In this document: positions 6,721 to 14,204 of the stretch, piece after piece
How positions within the stretch are numbered: the stretch's first letter is position 1
Layout: every line of letters begins with the position of its first letter
The notes under the pieces: generated by a model
Told to the model about the DNA's origin: nothing
Databases searched by the model: none
Seen by the model: the letters and a program-made list of their open reading frames with translations, nothing else
NCBI GenBank assembly: GCA_009772985.1
Contig: WOUS01000009.1
Location: 1 to 64,000 of the forward strand
Length of the DNA: 64,000 bases
Reading direction: 5' to 3'
Source: Anaerolineaceae bacterium
GTDB lineage: Bacteria; Chloroflexota; Anaerolineae; Anaerolineales; Villigracilaceae
Position numbers and translations under genes: made by a program

Positions 6721-8961
6721 CTATATCTTTCCCAACCCGCGCAGGACGCGTTCGGGCGTGAGCGGGAAATCGTCGAACCAGACTCCGGTGGCGTCGTGGA
6801 TGGCGGCGGTGATGGCCGGCGCGAGCGGCAGGAGCGGCAGTTCGCCCAGCCCGCGCGCCCCGTAGGGTCCGTTCGGCTCGGCCACTTCCACGATGACCGA
6901 TTCCACCGCGTCCGGGATGTCTAGCACGGTCGGGATGAGGTAGGTGCTGAGTTGGTCGGTCAGGATGCGGCCGTTCTTCGAGATGAAGTTCTCGGTGATG
7001 GCGTACCCCGCGGCCTGCACCACGCCCCCCTCGATCTGTCCCTCCACCAGCGCGGGGTTGATGGCCTGTCCCACGTCGTCGGCAGAGACGACGCGCAGGA
7101 TTTTGATGAAACCGGTTTCCAGGTCCAGTTCGAGTTCGACCGCCTGGGCGACGTAGGCGTACGACAGGTTCGGCATGGCGTGCCCGGTCTCCTTGTCGAA
7201 CGGCGTCGTCTTCGGCGCGAGATAGGTGTACTCGGCGATGGCCGGGCGTTCCCCGGCCTTCCATTTTGCCAGCGCCGCCTCCGCCGCGCCCTTGACGGCG
7301 TTGCCCGCCATGAAGGTCAGGCGTGACGCGGATGCGCTGCCGGGGTTGCCCATCGTGGCCGAGTCGGATGTTACCATCGTCACTTTCTCGAACGGGACGC
7401 CGACCGTCTCGGCGGCGAACTGCGCCAGCACCGTGTGCGTGCCTTGCCCGACCTCCGCGCCGGCGTGCCAGACGACGACCTGCTCGATCCCGGTCTTGCC
7501 GTGGATTTCGACGCGCGCCCACGAATTTTCCTGGTAGCCAAAACTGAAGCCGACGTTCTTGAAGCCGGCCGCAAACCCTCGACCACGGACGAACGACGAA
7601 GGACGGATGCCTCCGTCTTTCGTCCTTCGTCTTTCGTCCCAGTGAAATCTATCGCGTGCTGCTTCTATACACTGCACGATGCTGACCGGACCGGGAGCCG
7701 GGGTGCCCACGTTGAGCGTGTCGCCGTCCCGCAGCGCGTTGAGATGGCGGAACGCCACCGGGTCCATGCCCAGTTTTTCGGCCAGTTTGTTCATCTGCGA
7801 CTCGGCCATGAACAGCGCCTGCGGCGCGCCGAAGCCGCGGAACGCCGCGCTCGGGACGTTGTTGGTGTAGACGCCGTACACATCCTCCTTGACGTTGGGG
7901 ATGAAGTACGGGCCGGTGGCGGTGATGGTGCAGTTGCCGAGCACCTTGTTGGACGTGTACAGGTACGCCCCGCCGTCGGCGATGATGGTGGTCTCGGCGG
8001 CGAGCAGTTTGCCGTCTTTGGTTGCGCCCCATTTGGTCTTGAGCGTCATCGGGTGGCGCTTGCAGTGGCCGACGATGGATTCCTGCCGCGACCAGACGAT
8101 CTTGACCGGACGCTTGAGTCTCATCGCCGCCAGCGCCAGCACGATCTGCACGGACAGGTCTTCCCGTCCGCCGAACGCGCCGCCGATGGCCGGGTAGATG
8201 ACGCGCACCTGTTCATTTGCCAAACCCAATGCGTGCGCGATGCCGTCCCGGTCGGCGTGCGTCCATTGACCGGCGCACTGGACCGCGATGCGGCCCTCCT
8301 CGTCGAGGTACGCGATCCCGGCTTCCGGCTGGAGGTAGGCGTGCTCCTGGAACGGCGTGCGGTACTCGCCCTCCACGATCACGTCCGCCCTGGCGAACGC
8401 GGCCTCCACGTCGCCCTTGCGGATCTTGTCCAGCACGCAGACGTTGGTGTCGCCGAACTCCGGGTGGAGCAGCGGCGCGCCGGGCTGCATCGCCTCGACC
8501 GGGTCGAAGACCGCGGGCAGGTCCTCGTACTCGACCCGGATCAGGCCGCGCGCCTGCGCGGCGATGGCCTCCGTCTCCGCCACGACCGCCGCCACCAGGT
8601 CGCCCTCGCAGCGGACGATGTCGCCAGCCACTCCCCTCTCCCGCCCGCCCCCATTCTTTGGGGGTTCTTTGGGAGAGGGGCCGGGGGTGAGGGCTGCCGG
8701 TCCGCACAGCGCCGGCTGGTCTTTTCGCTGCAGACCATACTCGTTGACCGGCACATCTTTGGCGGTCAGCACCAACGCCACACCGGGCAGCGCCTCCGCC
8801 GCGGACGTGTCCATGCTGACCACGCGCGCGTGCGGACGCCCCGCGAACAGGGTTTTCATGTGCAACATCCCCGGCATCGAAAGGTCGCCGGAGTACAGCG
8901 CCGCGCCCGTGACCTTGTCACGCGCGTCGACGCGGGGGAGGGATTGGCCGATGGATTTCAC
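6721..8961 (-). CDS. molybdopterin-binding subunit of xanthine dehydrogenase-family hydroxylase
   Basis: 746 residues: an N-terminal ald-xan-dh C2-like domain (RVDARDKVTGAALYSGD) and the two-part Mo-binding domain. Recognised motifs are IGGAFGGRED, AAFRGFGAPQA (cofactor and substrate loop), HAGAEVGQGTHT, and the catalytic base loop GARGLGELP with Glu707. It hydroxylates a purine, aldehyde or N-heterocycle at the Mo centre; the substrate cannot be read from sequence. YqeB/YqeC in the operon suggest a selenium-dependent enzyme. Two segments are foreign: residues about 90-108 (LTPGPSPKEPPKNGGGRE) and 442-459 (ERRRTKDGGIRPSSFV), both encoded by DNA palindromes and both leaving the frame intact. 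Confidence 0.94.
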   Translation of the reverse strand: MKSIGQSLPRVDARDKVTGAALYSGDLSMPGMLHMKTLFAGRPHARVVSMDTSAAEALPGVALVLTAKDVPVNEYGLQRKDQPALCGPAALTPGPSPKEPPKNGGGRERGVAGDIVRCEGDLVAAVVAETEAIAAQARGLIRVEYEDLPAVFDPVEAMQPGAPLLHPEFGDTNVCVLDKIRKGDVEAAFARADVIVEGEYRTPFQEHAYLQPEAGIAYLDEEGRIAVQCAGQWTHADRDGIAHALGLANEQVRVIYPAIGGAFGGREDLSVQIVLALAAMRLKRPVKIVWSRQESIVGHCKRHPMTLKTKWGATKDGKLLAAETTIIADGGAYLYTSNKVLGNCTITATGPYFIPNVKEDVYGVYTNNVPSAAFRGFGAPQALFMAESQMNKLAEKLGMDPVAFRHLNALRDGDTLNVGTPAPGPVSIVQCIEAARDRFHWDERRRTKDGGIRPSSFVRGRGFAAGFKNVGFSFGYQENSWARVEIHGKTGIEQVVVWHAGAEVGQGTHTVLAQFAAETVGVPFEKVTMVTSDSATMGNPGSASASRLTFMAGNAVKGAAEAALAKWKAGERPAIAEYTYLAPKTTPFDKETGHAMPNLSYAYVAQAVELELDLETGFIKILRVVSADDVGQAINPALVEGQIEGGVVQAAGYAITENFISKNGRILTDQLSTYLIPTVLDIPDAVESVIVEVAEPNGPYGARGLGELPLLPLAPAITAAIHDATGVWFDDFPLTPERVLRGLGKI
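7587..7639. repeat. in-frame palindrome inside hydroxylase large subunit (distal)
   Basis: 11-bp arms GACGAAGGACG (7595-7605) and its complement (7621-7631) with an outer pair GGACGAA/TTCGTCC (7587-7593, 7633-7639). It interrupts the protein between ARDRFHWD and GRGFAAGFKN. Confidence 0.8.
8633..8680. repeat. in-frame palindrome inside hydroxylase large subunit (proximal)
   Basis: 10-bp arms CCCCTCTCCC (8633-8642) and GGGAGAGGGG (8671-8680) with an inner CCCCCA/TTGGGGG pair. On the minus strand it reads LTPGPSPKEPPKNGGG, a peptide string I know from repeat-derived stretches in many unrelated genomes. Confidence 0.85.
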
Positions 8962-8964
8962 CGT

Positions 8965-9384
8965 CTACCTCTTATACACCTTCACCTTGTGCTTCGGCGG
9001 GGGCGCATCCAGGGCGGTGTATTTCGACGGCCCCGTGATGCGGTAGAGGATCGAGTACACGGTCGAGAAAACCCCGGAGAGCAGGAGCAGCAGGATGAAG
9101 AAGATAATCAGCACGGCCCATAAGTTCGGATAATTTGCGATGGGCGCGGCCAGCACGGGCAGCACCGGCGCGTTCCAAACCCAGTCCGGGAATTGGATAT
9201 GGCCGATAAACTCCGGCGGGAACGGCCAGCCGTGTCCCACGCCGTAGTTTACCAGCGTCACCGCCCCGGCGTACGACATCAGCGGCACGATGACCATCAA
9301 CAGGCAGCCGATCCCGCGCCAGACGGGATGGGTCTGCGATTTGCGCTCGAACGGCTTTCTCTGGTACTTCACGTATTTACCCAT
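8965..9384 (-). CDS. small two-helix membrane protein between hydroxylase subunits
   Basis: 139 residues, family not recognised. A basic N-terminus (KYVKYQRKPFERKSQ) precedes a first membrane segment (about residues 22-45, CLLMVIVPLMSYAGAVTL). A loop of about 35 residues leads to a second segment (about 86-112, LWAVLIIFFILLLLLSGVF), and the tail is Lys-rich (KHKVKVYKR). The ATG at 9384 has a GAAAGGAAG ribosome site; in-frame codons upstream run into a repeat and are not convincing. The gene sits between the fused FAD/2Fe-2S subunit and the Mo subunit, three bases from the latter, so a membrane anchor or electron-transfer partner is possible but only inferred from position. Confidence 0.75.
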   Translation of the reverse strand: MGKYVKYQRKPFERKSQTHPVWRGIGCLLMVIVPLMSYAGAVTLVNYGVGHGWPFPPEFIGHIQFPDWVWNAPVLPVLAAPIANYPNLWAVLIIFFILLLLLSGVFSTVYSILYRITGPSKYTALDAPPPKHKVKVYKR

Positions 9385-9432
9385 CGATTTTCTTCCTTTC
9401 GGGTGGACACGCAGGTCCGCCCCTACACGTTG

Positions 9433-9452
9433 GACAAGTCTACAGACTTGTC
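9433..9452. repeat. ACAAGTCT palindrome, copy 1
   Basis: GACAAGTCT (9433-9441), two bases, AGACTTGTC (9444-9452). The same core is found at 31058-31079, 31624-31651 and 52499-52520, always between genes. Confidence 0.85.
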
Positions 9453-9471
9453 TCACCACGCAGGTCTGACC

Positions 9472-10875
9472 CTACGATTTGGCGGCGTCTTCCACCGCCT
9501 GGATGATCTTGTAATAGCCGGTGCAGCGGCACAGGTTGCCGGTCAGTGCCTGGGTGATCTCCTCCCGCGTGGGGTGCGGGCGCTCCTCCAGCAGTTTCGC
9601 CGCCGACATGACGAAGCCCGGCGTGCAGTATCCGCACTGCACCGCGCCGTCGGCGATGAAAGCCTCCTGAACGGGATGCAGCCGCTCGCTTTGGGCAATC
9701 CCTTCAATGGTGACGATCTCCGCCCCATCCGCCCGCGGCGCGGGGACAAGGCACGCCATCACCGCTTTGCCGTCCAGGAACACGGTGCAAGCCCCGCACT
9801 CGCCCTCGGCGCAGCCTTCCTTCGTCCCGGTCAGCCCGGCCTCCTCCCGCAGCAGGCGCAGGAGCGACTTGTCGTGTCCGCTGGTGAAGGCATACTCCCT
9901 GCCGTTGATTTTCGTGCGGATGAATTTGCCTGACTTGCCAACGTGCAACTTGCCAACGTGTGACGTGCCAACGTGTGACGCGAGCAGCACCGGTTCTTCC
10001 GGGACGCCAGCCTGCCACTCCCCGCCGCGCAGTTGACGCAGCGCGCGCATCACCAGGGCGCGCACCATCGCTTTGCGGTACGCGGCCGACCCGCGGATGT
10101 CGTCAATCGGCCGGGCGGACTCGGCGGCCAGTTCCCCGGCGCGGGCGATGACCTCGTCGGTCAGTTCCTTGCCGGCCAGGTATGCCTCCGCTTGCGGGGC
10201 GCGGATGATGGTCGGCGCGACGGCTCCCAGCGTGATGACGGCTGATTTAACGGTGGCATCAAACAGGTCCAGCACGACCGCCGCGTTGACCACCGAAATC
10301 GCCTGGGCGCGGCGCAGTCCAAGTTTCAGGAACGTCCCGCGCTGGGTTTTCGTCAACGCCGGGAAGGAAATGTCCACCAGCATTTCATCCGGCTGGAGCA
10401 CGGTCTTGCGCACGCCGGTATAGAATTCCGCCAGGGGCACGCAACGGGTCCCTTTTGCCGAAGCGAGCGTCACCGACGCGCCGAGCGCCATCAGCGGCGT
10501 GATCGTGTCGTTGGCGGGGCTGGCGGTGACGAGGTTCCCGGCCACGGTGGCGCGGTTGCGGATCTGCGGCGCGCCCACCTGCCACGCCGCGCTGACGAGA
10601 GGGAAGGCGCGCTCGCGCAGCAGTTTGGAGGCCGCCGCCGCGTTGTGCGTGACCAGCGCGCCGAGGTGGATGGTCCCGGCTTCATCGAGGGTGATGCGGT
10701 CGAGGCCCGGCAGGCGGGTGATGTCAATCACGGTCTCCACGCCCCGGCGGACGCCGCGCTCGAGTTCGAGCATCAGGTCGGTGGCCCCGGCGGCGAGGCG
10801 GGCGGTTTCGCGTTTCTCAGCCAGCAGGCGCAGGGTTTCGTCGAGGCTGGCGGGGATGAGGTATTCAGTCCACAT
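9472..10875 (-). CDS. fused FAD-binding and 2Fe-2S subunit of xanthine dehydrogenase-family hydroxylase
   Basis: 467 residues. Residues 1-290 are the FAD domain ([48 protein letters not shown]). Residues about 317-467 are the small subunit: a plant-type ferredoxin domain with [16 protein letters not shown] and a downstream Cys, then the second 2Fe-2S domain with [13 protein letters not shown] and [12 protein letters not shown]. Electrons pass from the Mo centre through the two clusters to FAD. In most organisms these are separate genes. The junction (residues about 299-315) is a run of near-identical HVGK units encoded by tandem repeats, so it may be a repeat-built linker. The ATG at 10875 is the first gene of the operon. 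Confidence 0.94.
   Translation of the reverse strand: MWTEYLIPASLDETLRLLAEKRETARLAAGATDLMLELERGVRRGVETVIDITRLPGLDRITLDEAGTIHLGALVTHNAAAASKLLRERAFPLVSAAWQVGAPQIRNRATVAGNLVTASPANDTITPLMALGASVTLASAKGTRCVPLAEFYTGVRKTVLQPDEMLVDISFPALTKTQRGTFLKLGLRRAQAISVVNAAVVLDLFDATVKSAVITLGAVAPTIIRAPQAEAYLAGKELTDEVIARAGELAAESARPIDDIRGSAAYRKAMVRALVMRALRQLRGGEWQAGVPEEPVLLASHVGTSHVGKLHVGKSGKFIRTKINGREYAFTSGHDKSLLRLLREEAGLTGTKEGCAEGECGACTVFLDGKAVMACLVPAPRADGAEIVTIEGIAQSERLHPVQEAFIADGAVQCGYCTPGFVMSAAKLLEERPHPTREEITQALTGNLCRCTGYYKIIQAVEDAAKS
9933..9980. repeat. tandem repeat encoding the linker of the FAD/2Fe-2S fusion
   Basis: Three to four copies of a 10-15 base unit (ACTTGCCAACGTG, GACGTGCCAACGTG). Read on the minus strand it gives [18 protein letters not shown], exactly between the two fused domains. 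Confidence 0.8.
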
Positions 10876-10892
10876 GCCAGTATTAAACCACA

Positions 10893-10923
10893 AAGTAGCG
10901 CAAGATGCCATCTTGCGCTACTT
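10893..10923. repeat. 31-bp perfect palindrome
   Basis: 15-base arms around one central base (10908), in the 65-base gap between the hydroxylase operon and the gene at 10941-11468. It has the same architecture (long perfect arms, single central base) as 812-838, 17329-17359 and 57508-57540. Confidence 0.9.
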
Positions 10924-10940
10924 CGAATGGGCGGGAAAGA

Positions 10941-11468
10941 TTACTGCGGCGCGCCGGAGCCGGTGATGACCTGGTAACGCTTGTCGAAGGTTTCCCCGGC
11001 CTGGAGCGCCAGGCTGTTCACGGCGCCGATGGCGGACTTCAGCCCGTCGCCGCCGATGGCGGCCGCCACGTTGTCCAGCCCGCTGGCGATCTGGTCGGCC
11101 AGCACGAAGAAGGCGGCGTCGAAGGTGTAGAGCTGCGCCAGTTCCTTCTCGTTGATCTTGACGGTGTCGAAGAAGCCGGAGTAGCCATAGGAGGCGTTCT
11201 TGATGCGGTCGGAGAAGGTGGTCAGTTTCAGGCCAATCGAATCGATTTCTTCGAGTGCGTCGAACTGCCCGGCTTCCACCAGGTCTTTCTTCATGCCGGA
11301 GAGGCGCCTGGCGAGTTCGCTGTATTTCAGCGCCACCTGGTCGCGCAGGAGTTTGTCGGCCGCGCGGCGGTTCGAACGTTCGATGTAGCCATTGAAGCCC
11401 GGGACGTAGGACAGGAGTTTCTTAAAGATGTCCTGTCCGCCTTTGACGGTTTCGAAAAGGTCGCTCAT
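10941..11468 (-). CDS. conserved hypothetical helical protein
   Basis: 175 residues, no family recognised. Almost entirely predicted helix with heptad-like patterns (KLLRDQVALKYSELARRLSG, IDSIGLKLTTFSDRIKNA, LYTFDAAFFVLADQIASGL), no Cys, no signal peptide and no membrane segment, so probably a cytosolic helical-bundle protein. GGAGG lies six bases before the ATG at 11468, and a TATAAT element at 11510-11515 on the same strand suggests its own promoter. It ends 65 bases before the hydroxylase operon with a perfect palindrome in between, so it may or may not be cotranscribed. Confidence 0.75.
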   Translation of the reverse strand: MSDLFETVKGGQDIFKKLLSYVPGFNGYIERSNRRAADKLLRDQVALKYSELARRLSGMKKDLVEAGQFDALEEIDSIGLKLTTFSDRIKNASYGYSGFFDTVKINEKELAQLYTFDAAFFVLADQIASGLDNVAAAIGGDGLKSAIGAVNSLALQAGETFDKRYQVITGSGAPQ

Positions 11469-11509
11469 GGTTCCTCCAGAAAGGATTGATGGTTGAGGTT
11501 ATTGTTTTG

Positions 11510-11515
11510 ATTATA
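11510..11515 (-). promoter_or_regulatory. -10 element for the gene at 10941-11468
   Basis: Perfect TATAAT on the minus strand, 42 bases before the ATG, with the GGAGG site in between. No good -35 hexamer is visible, so confidence is moderate. Confidence 0.5.
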
Positions 11516-11560
11516 CTTCATCGTGCTCACAGGGATTTACGACATTCGGGGGATAAGGTT

Positions 11561-11591
11561 GTAGGTGGGTCGGATTGCCAATCCGACCTAC
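11561..11591. repeat. palindrome copy 2 of the element at 812-838
   Basis: Same sequence as 812-838 with a few extra G/T bases in the left arm; the 10+1+10 core is 11568-11588. It lies in the 306-base divergent gap (11469-11774), just upstream of the aldolase promoter. Confidence 0.85.
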
Positions 11592-11598
11592 GCGGGCT

Positions 11599-11607
11599 TG
11601 GTATAAT
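11599..11607 (+). promoter_or_regulatory. extended -10 promoter of the aldolase gene
   Basis: TG-N-TATAAT (11599-11607), a perfect extended -10, directly after the palindrome. It predicts a leader of about 160 bases before the aldolase ATG. The leader contains two small hairpins, GCAG-TTGCA-CTGC (11670-11682) and GGATGCAG-TCCAA-CTGCATCC (11688-11708). I see no known riboswitch fold. Confidence 0.6.
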
Positions 11608-11774
11608 GGTGCAAATCACGGTTGCTTTGAAGTTGTGTAAAAATAACTTCCCGACTCTGTTGTTCGCGAGCAGTTGCACTGCGAGCAGGATGCAGTCCAA
11701 CTGCATCCGAAACCAGGACCTTATTTTCCACGAGTACTTTGTGACAAACGAGAACCCGGAAGGAGTGAAAAAAA

Positions 11775-12719
11775 ATGATCGTCACCACCAAACAACTCTT
11801 CGCCGCCGCGTATGGCAAATACGCCATCGGCGCGTACAACATCAACAATCTGGAACAGACCATGGGCCTGTTCCGCGGCTGCATGGACAGCCAGGCCGCC
11901 TTCATCATCCAGATCAGCAAGGGCGCGCGCTCGTTCACGCACAAGGCCATGCTCGAAGGCCTCATCCGCGCCGCCGACCAGGTTTTCCCGGAGGCCGTCT
12001 TCGCCGTCCATCTCGACCATGGCGACGAGGCCGCCTGCATGGACTGCATTGCGAGCGGATTCTATTCCTCGGTTATGATTGACGCCAGCGGCGAACCGTT
12101 CGAGAAGAATATCGAAATCACCAAACGTGTCGTGGACGCGGCGCACGCGCGCGGCATCGTGATCGAGGCGGAACTCGGTCAACTCGGCGGCGTCGAGGAA
12201 CACGTCAAAGTGGACGAAGCCAACGCCAAACTGACCGACCCCGGCCAGGCGAAGGAATTCGTAAAGTTGACCGGCTGCGACTCGCTGGCCTGCGCCATCG
12301 GCACCAGCCACGGGGCGTTCAAGTTCTCCGGCTCGCAGGGCCTGCACTTCGAGGTGCTTGTGGAAATCCAGAAGCGCCTGCCCGGCTTCCCGCTGGTCAT
12401 GCACGGCTCCTCGTCTGTGCCGCAGGAGGAAGTGGCGCGCATCAACGCCGCGGGCGGCAGCCTGAAAGGCGCGAAAGGCGTGAACGAAGACGAGTTCGCC
12501 CGCGCCGCCACGCTCGGCGTGACCAAGGTCAACATTGATACCGACGGGCGGCTGGTCTGGACGCGCGTCCACCGCGAATTCTTCCGCGACTTCCCCGAGA
12601 AGTTCGACCTGCGCGATCCCGGCAAGATTTTCATGGCCGAATACGCCAAATTCATCGCCCACAAGAACGAAAAACTCGGCTCCGCCGGGCATCTCGAAGA
12701 AGTCCGCAAATTGGTGTAA
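11775..12719 (+). CDS. fba: class II fructose-1,6-bisphosphate aldolase
   Basis: 314 residues. Zn-dependent cleavage of fructose-1,6-bisphosphate to DHAP and glyceraldehyde-3-phosphate, or the related tagatose reaction. Seen: the HLDHGD motif (His79, Asp81, His82), metal-binding His179 in AIGTSHGAF and His210 in LVMHGSSSVP, EAELGQLGG, and the phosphate loop NIDTDGRLVW. The start is the ATG at 11775 after GGAAGGAGTG. It has its own promoter about 170 bases upstream, and its stop is followed directly by a small palindrome. KFSGSQGLHFEVL near residue 190 suggests the fructose- rather than tagatose-type enzyme, but this is not decisive. Confidence 0.94.
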   Translation: MIVTTKQLFAAAYGKYAIGAYNINNLEQTMGLFRGCMDSQAAFIIQISKGARSFTHKAMLEGLIRAADQVFPEAVFAVHLDHGDEAACMDCIASGFYSSVMIDASGEPFEKNIEITKRVVDAAHARGIVIEAELGQLGGVEEHVKVDEANAKLTDPGQAKEFVKLTGCDSLACAIGTSHGAFKFSGSQGLHFEVLVEIQKRLPGFPLVMHGSSSVPQEEVARINAAGGSLKGAKGVNEDEFARAATLGVTKVNIDTDGRLVWTRVHREFFRDFPEKFDLRDPGKIFMAEYAKFIAHKNEKLGSAGHLEEVRKLV

Positions 12720-12738
12720 GGCGAGATACTATCTCGCC
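12720..12738. repeat. 19-bp perfect palindrome after fba
   Basis: Nine-base arms around one central base (12729), starting one base after the fba stop codon. There is no T-run, so it is listed with the other single-base-centre palindromes rather than as a terminator. Confidence 0.8.
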
Positions 12739-12749
12739 CAACTTCAACT

Positions 12750-13250
12750 ATGCCTGCCTCCGACCAGGGCGTGACCCGCGACCGTTACATGCTCATCCCG
12801 CGCGTGCTCATCTTCGTCACGCGCGGGACCCGCGTCCTGCTCCTGCACGGCGCGGCGGACAAACGCCTGTGGGCGGACCGCTACAACGGCCTGGGCGGAC
12901 ACGTTGAGCCGGGCGAGGACCTGCTGACTGCCGCGCGCCGCGAACTGCTGGAGGAGGCCGGGCTGGTTGCTGATTTATCGCTTTGCGGGACGCTGATTGT
13001 GGACACGGGCGACAATCCCGGCATCGGGATTTTCGTCTTCACCGGCGAGTGCGCGCAGGGGGAGCCAATCCCGTCCGCCGAGGGGACGCTGGAATGGGTG
13101 GCGTGGGACGCGGTCCCGTCCCTGCCGTGCGTGGAAGACTTGCCTATGTTATTGGGGAAAATCCAGGCGATGCGGCGCGGCGATCCGCCCTTCGCGGCGC
13201 GATCTTACTATGATGGGAATGGTCATCTAATTGTTGAATACTCGAGATAA
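12750..13250 (+). CDS. NUDIX hydrolase
   Basis: 166 residues. The full 23-residue NUDIX box is at residues 50-72 (GHVEPGEDLL, then RRELLEEAGL), with the Mg-binding REXXEE glutamates intact. It hydrolyses a nucleoside diphosphate linked to another group; WADRYNGLGGHVEPGE resembles MutT/8-oxo-dGTP-type enzymes. The start at 12750 has no strong ribosome site; an ATG at 12789 (MLIPRVLIFV) would also leave the fold intact. It follows fba by 30 bases and ends at a strong terminator. Confidence 0.9.
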   Translation: MPASDQGVTRDRYMLIPRVLIFVTRGTRVLLLHGAADKRLWADRYNGLGGHVEPGEDLLTAARRELLEEAGLVADLSLCGTLIVDTGDNPGIGIFVFTGECAQGEPIPSAEGTLEWVAWDAVPSLPCVEDLPMLLGKIQAMRRGDPPFAARSYYDGNGHLIVEYSR

Positions 13251-13251
13251 T

Positions 13252-13280
13252 GTGAGCCGGAGTGTATTTCTCCGGCTCAC
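13252..13280. terminator. hairpin between convergent NUDIX and caspase-like genes
   Basis: 11-bp perfect stem (13252-13262 with 13270-13280), 7-base loop, followed by a T-rich stretch (GAATTTCGATTTT). It lies between two convergent stop codons and can serve both strands. Confidence 0.75.
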
Positions 13281-13292
13281 GAATTTCGATTT

Positions 13293-14132
13293 TCAGTGGG
13301 ATTGGCATGAACCTTCGTGTTTCACCGGTCTATCGCAGAAGCCATAACGGTCGAAGTCTTTGCAGGGCTGGCCGCAGACGTTCCCTGAACTGGCGCTTCT
13401 TGAGGGATATGTTTCTTTGAGCAAGCGATTTCCGAACCAACTTTTTGGATCTTTCCACGACCAATCAAAAAATCCCAAAGGTTCTCCAAACAAGCTGGTT
13501 CCGGCGGTGACCGGACCCTCGTAGCCTTTGATCGTTCCCCCTCGCTTCGACAGAAACACTTTTCCTATCCTCTTCATGAATTTGCGGCCATTTGCACTCG
13601 CACCGGCATAGCAATTTGCAAGAAGAACATCACCATTATCGTCTATTAGATCGCTGATATCTTTTATCTGTTCGAGCCTGTTCTTATGGTGGGTGAGTTT
13701 TTCGCGGGCTGTAACCAAGCGATTGTTTACCACGTCCCTCTCTGCACTTAGTTTGTTTTTATCCACACTTTCATCATCAGGCTGAGATAGTTCTATGGAT
13801 AATTTGTTGTAGCGTTCCTCTTCCACGGAAATTTGCGCCGGTAAAAGCGACTGCTCGTTCAATAGGTAAGGGATATCTAATTCTTTGGGGGTGAGAATAG
13901 TGCCGATCTGCGGAGTATCGTGTGGATAGTCCATGTCGCCATGTCCAGCCAGGATCAGCGTTTTGATTTTGATGCCTTTCTTTGCCAGTTTTTGCAGGTA
14001 GGCGAAGAGATCATCGGCGTCTTTTGGTTCGAAAATTTCATCCACGAGTTTGTCATTTTTCAAATTGGTTCGCCAACGTTCCTCTTTTGAAAGCAAGATG
14101 GCTAGATTGATGCTTTTTTTCTTGGTGGACAT
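13293..14132 (-). CDS. caspase-like cysteine peptidase-fold protein (predicted)
   Basis: 279 residues, not a close match to a named family. KTLILAGHGDMD (His64) and DVLLANCYAGASANG (Cys174) have the spacing logic of a clan CD His-Cys dyad: a beta strand ending in HG, then a strand ending in CxAG, as in caspases, gingipains and CHAT domains. Between them lies a predicted coiled coil (about residues 100-158, EEERYNKLSIELSQ to KNRLEQIKDI). The C-terminus has Cys253, Cys257, Cys266, His272 and Cys276, a possible metal knuckle. GC content is clearly lower than in flanking genes, which suggests acquisition. It starts 72 bases after the sensor kinase at 14205-15410. Confidence 0.65.
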   Translation of the reverse strand: MSTKKKSINLAILLSKEERWRTNLKNDKLVDEIFEPKDADDLFAYLQKLAKKGIKIKTLILAGHGDMDYPHDTPQIGTILTPKELDIPYLLNEQSLLPAQISVEEERYNKLSIELSQPDDESVDKNKLSAERDVVNNRLVTAREKLTHHKNRLEQIKDISDLIDDNGDVLLANCYAGASANGRKFMKRIGKVFLSKRGGTIKGYEGPVTAGTSLFGEPLGFFDWSWKDPKSWFGNRLLKETYPSRSASSGNVCGQPCKDFDRYGFCDRPVKHEGSCQSH

Positions 14133-14204
14133 GTTATCTCCTTATTGACAGACGAACATGCGATATCATTGCCGTCGTGGGCGACGGTGCGGGCAAGCCA
14201 GAAT

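Noticed and set aside
5789..6865. A 358-codon open frame on the plus strand
   Set aside because: Antisense to DUF1361 and YqeB, crosses an intergenic repeat, and shows no recognisable fold.
6721..8961. Possible selenocysteine codon in the hydroxylase
   Set aside because: The frame contains no internal TGA, and in this enzyme class the selenium is a labile cofactor atom, not a Sec residue.
11608..11774. Riboswitch in the long aldolase leader
   Set aside because: Only two small hairpins are visible and no known conserved core is recognisable.
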